Shown piece after piece: positions 22,657 through 23,886 of a DNA stretch of 23,886 bases. The stretch is from DAIOHQ01 sp036744635 (lineage in GTDB: Bacteria > Planctomycetota > Phycisphaerae > Tepidisphaerales > Tepidisphaeraceae). The position numbers were made by a program, and so were the translations under genes. The stretch spans positions 1 through 23,886 of the forward strand of contig DAIOHQ010000048.1 in assembly GCA_036744635.1 (NCBI GenBank), written 5' to 3'. Position 1 is the first letter of the stretch; each line of letters starts with the position of its first letter. The notes beneath the pieces are model-generated. The model saw nothing but the letters and a program-made list of their open reading frames with translations. It was not told where the DNA came from and did no database searches.

Positions 22657-22685
22657 GGTATTTCGGTCGAACGTTCTATCGAAGC

Positions 22686-23162
22686 CTACCACGCAAAGTG
22701 GGCGAACGCCTTGTTGGCGTCGGCCATGCGGTGGGTCTGTTCGCGGGTGTTGATGGCGTTGCCTTCTTTCTTGAAGGCGGCCATGAGCTCATCGGCGAGG
22801 CGCTGGGACATCGGCCGACCGCCGGCGGCGCGGCAGGCGTTGATGATCCAGCGGAAGGCCAGCGATTGCTGGCGGCGCTTGTTGACCTGCATCGGCACCT
22901 GGTAGTTGGCCCCGCCGACGCGGCGGCTGCGCACCTCGACGTACGGCTTGACGTTGTTGATGGCGGTCTCGAACAGTTCCAGCGGCGGGACATCCTTCAT
23001 CTTCTTGGTGGCGAGGTCCATCGCATCGTAAAAAATCTTCTGGGCGACCGACTTCTTGCCGGCCCACATGATGCAGTTGATGAACTTGCTGACCAGCTTG
23101 CTGTTGTAGCGCGAGTCAGGCTTGAGGATGTCTTCGCTTGCGGTGAATTTCTTATATGCCAT
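22686..23162 (-). CDS. rpsG: 30S ribosomal protein S7
   Basis: The 158-aa primary 16S rRNA-binding protein organises the head of the small subunit. Conserved blocks are all present: DSRYNSKLVSKFINCIMWAGKKSVAQKIFYDA, ELFETAINNVKPYVEVRSRRVGGANYQVP, RRQQSLAFRWIINACR, and the REQTHRMADANKAFAHF C-terminus. Length is typical (about 156). The Shine-Dalgarno is weak (AAGAG region). It is the last of the str genes visible here; fusA would be expected next in many bacteria, but instead a terminator and a convergent gene follow, so the operon is broken after rpsG. It lies downstream of rpsL and a small membrane ORF on the same strand. Confidence 0.97.
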   Translation of the reverse strand: MAYKKFTASEDILKPDSRYNSKLVSKFINCIMWAGKKSVAQKIFYDAMDLATKKMKDVPPLELFETAINNVKPYVEVRSRRVGGANYQVPMQVNKRRQQSLAFRWIINACRAAGGRPMSQRLADELMAAFKKEGNAINTREQTHRMADANKAFAHFAW

Positions 23163-23195
23163 AGGGAACTCTTACTCTCTTGAACCAAACTTTCG

Positions 23196-23333
23196 TCAAC
23201 GCCGGCTGAGCCACCAGACAAAAAGCACCATCGCGGCCAGGATGAAAACGGCCATGAAGATGAGGCTGGCCATTCCCTGCCGAACTTCGGTGGGAGGCGC
23301 TTCGGCCAGGAAGCTCATGTCTGGGAAGCTCAT
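23196..23333 (-). CDS. Small single-pass membrane protein (45 aa) between rpsL and rpsG
   Basis: The reading frame MSFPDMSFLAEAPPTEVRQG is followed by a strongly hydrophobic helix (SLIFMAVFILAAMVLFVWWL) and a basic SRR end, predicting an anchored protein with its C-terminus in the cytoplasm. It fills the gap between rpsL and rpsG on the same strand, so it would be co-transcribed with them. ATG 23333 or ATG 23318 may be used; the two starts lie in a 15-base imperfect direct duplication (both ATGAGCTTCC). A longer upstream frame overlapping rpsL is unlikely. I know no family. The clean membrane helix and tight spacing favour a real gene, but its small size leaves doubt. Confidence 0.55.
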   Translation of the reverse strand: MSFPDMSFLAEAPPTEVRQGMASLIFMAVFILAAMVLFVWWLSRR

Positions 23334-23355
23334 ATCCGAAAAAATCCCGCCTCGT

Positions 23356-23727
23356 CTACTTGCTCGCCTTGGTGCCGTATTTCGATCGGCTGCGCTTGCG
23401 GCCGTCAACGCCCAGGGTATCCAGGGTGCCGCGGACAATATGATAGCGCACGCCGGGCAGGTCGCGCACGCGCCCGCCACGAACCAGTACAATGCTGTGT
23501 TCCTGCAGGTTGTGCTCTTCGCCGGGAATGTAGGCCGTCACTTCCTTGCCATTGCTCAGGCGCACGCGGGCAATCTTGCGCAGGGCGGAGTTGGGCTTTT
23601 TCGGGGTCATGGTCTTGACCTGCAGGCACACGCCGCGCTTCTGCGGGCAGGCCACCAGGTCCTTGACCTTATTGATCCGCGCCAGGCTCCGGCGCGGCTT
23701 CTTGATCAACTGATTAATCGTCGGCAT
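23356..23727 (-). CDS. rpsL: 30S ribosomal protein S12
   Basis: The 123-aa decoding-centre protein shows the standard blocks MPTINQLIKKPR, ACPQKRGVC, TPKKPNSALRKIARVRL, HNLQEHSIVLVRGGRV and LPGVRYHIVRGTLD, with the SRSKYGTK end. It aligns without gaps to the E. coli protein over the region of interest. Lys43 is wild type (TPKKPNS), but position 88 is Arg (RVRDLPG) where most bacteria have Lys. Substitution of that Lys by Arg is a known streptomycin-resistance change in other species. Asp89, the site of RimO methylthiolation, is kept. It is first gene of the str transcript behind a promoter with 17-base spacing and a ~50-base leader. Confidence 0.97.
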   Translation of the reverse strand: MPTINQLIKKPRRSLARINKVKDLVACPQKRGVCLQVKTMTPKKPNSALRKIARVRLSNGKEVTAYIPGEEHNLQEHSIVLVRGGRVRDLPGVRYHIVRGTLDTLGVDGRKRSRSKYGTKASK

Positions 23728-23786
23728 AGGCGTCTAACAACCCTTCTACAAGGTAAAAACCGCATTGCGGAATTTAGAAGCGGGGA

Positions 23787-23815
23787 AGTATAGGAAAACA
23801 ACCCCGCGCTCGCAA
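23787..23815 (-). promoter_or_regulatory. Sigma70-type promoter of the str operon
   Basis: On the minus strand, TTGCGA (23815 to 23810) and TATACT (23792 to 23787) are spaced by 17 bases. Transcription would start near 23780, about 50 bases before the rpsL ATG. Confidence 0.7.
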
Positions 23816-23842
23816 GAGGGGGCAGGAAGATTTGTCATACCA

Positions 23843-23886
23843 AAGTTGTAATGTCCGGTCTTAACCAAGTTGAAGTGTCCGGTTTC
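23843..23886. mobile_element. Possible insertion-sequence end with tandem sites
   Basis: Two copies of an 18-base motif, AAGTTGTAATGTCCGGTC (23843-23860) and AAGTTGAAGTGTCCGGTT (23867-23884), match at 15 positions with a 24-base period. They run to the window edge. Such paired sites and the TGTCCGGT core recall ends of IS481-like elements. No transposase is in view, so this is tentative. Confidence 0.35.

Overview
The window reads as a stretch of a GC-rich, Gram-negative-type chromosome, most likely from a planctomycete and plausibly class Phycisphaerae. This assignment is inference. It rests on a zinc-ribbon membrane protein with a C-terminal CxxCGYDLR...CxxCG motif, a small basic protein ending in a SNLPLHGG / GVPRR tail, Kdo-type LPS and outer-membrane efflux genes, and many short palindromic repeats of kinds I associate with planctomycete genomes.

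Layout. From 1 to 175 there is a degenerate repeat patch. It is followed by a Gfo/Idh/MocA oxidoreductase (-), prfA encoding RF1 (+), a secreted protein built of three repeats (+), and a large membrane flavoprotein-polyferredoxin fusion (+). Next comes an orphan XRE regulator (+). Positions 7057-14131 hold a complete tripartite RND efflux locus: tolC-like and tetR genes on the minus strand, diverging from a membrane-fusion-protein/RND-pump pair on the plus strand, with a shared promoter/operator region. Then follow larC (-), waaA/kdtA (+), a GT-C glycosyltransferase (-), a dus tRNA-dihydrouridine synthase (+), two small conserved-looking proteins, a zinc-ribbon membrane protein (-), a small alpha-beta-barrel-like protein (+) and a multi-pass membrane protein (+). 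The window ends with the start of the str operon on the minus strand (rpsL, a 45-aa membrane ORF, rpsG) behind a clear sigma70-type promoter, and with what may be the end of an insertion sequence.

The most unusual content lies between and at the ends of genes. At least eight families of inverted or tandem repeats are present, and one site at 20596-20849 stacks four inverted repeats inside one another. Several repeats have grown into coding sequence: they appear to supply part of the TolC signal peptide, the tail of Dus, the tail of the zinc-ribbon protein, and possibly a promoter for the 89-aa gene. Other points of note are a flavoprotein whose second FAD-binding GD segment seems to lie before its first Rossmann motif, a natural Arg at the streptomycin-resistance position 88 of S12, and two copies of a GGTGCAAT-N2-ATTGCACC palindrome next to uncharacterised genes.

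I saw no rRNA, tRNA, CRISPR array or intact transposase. Family calls come from reading motifs, without any database search.
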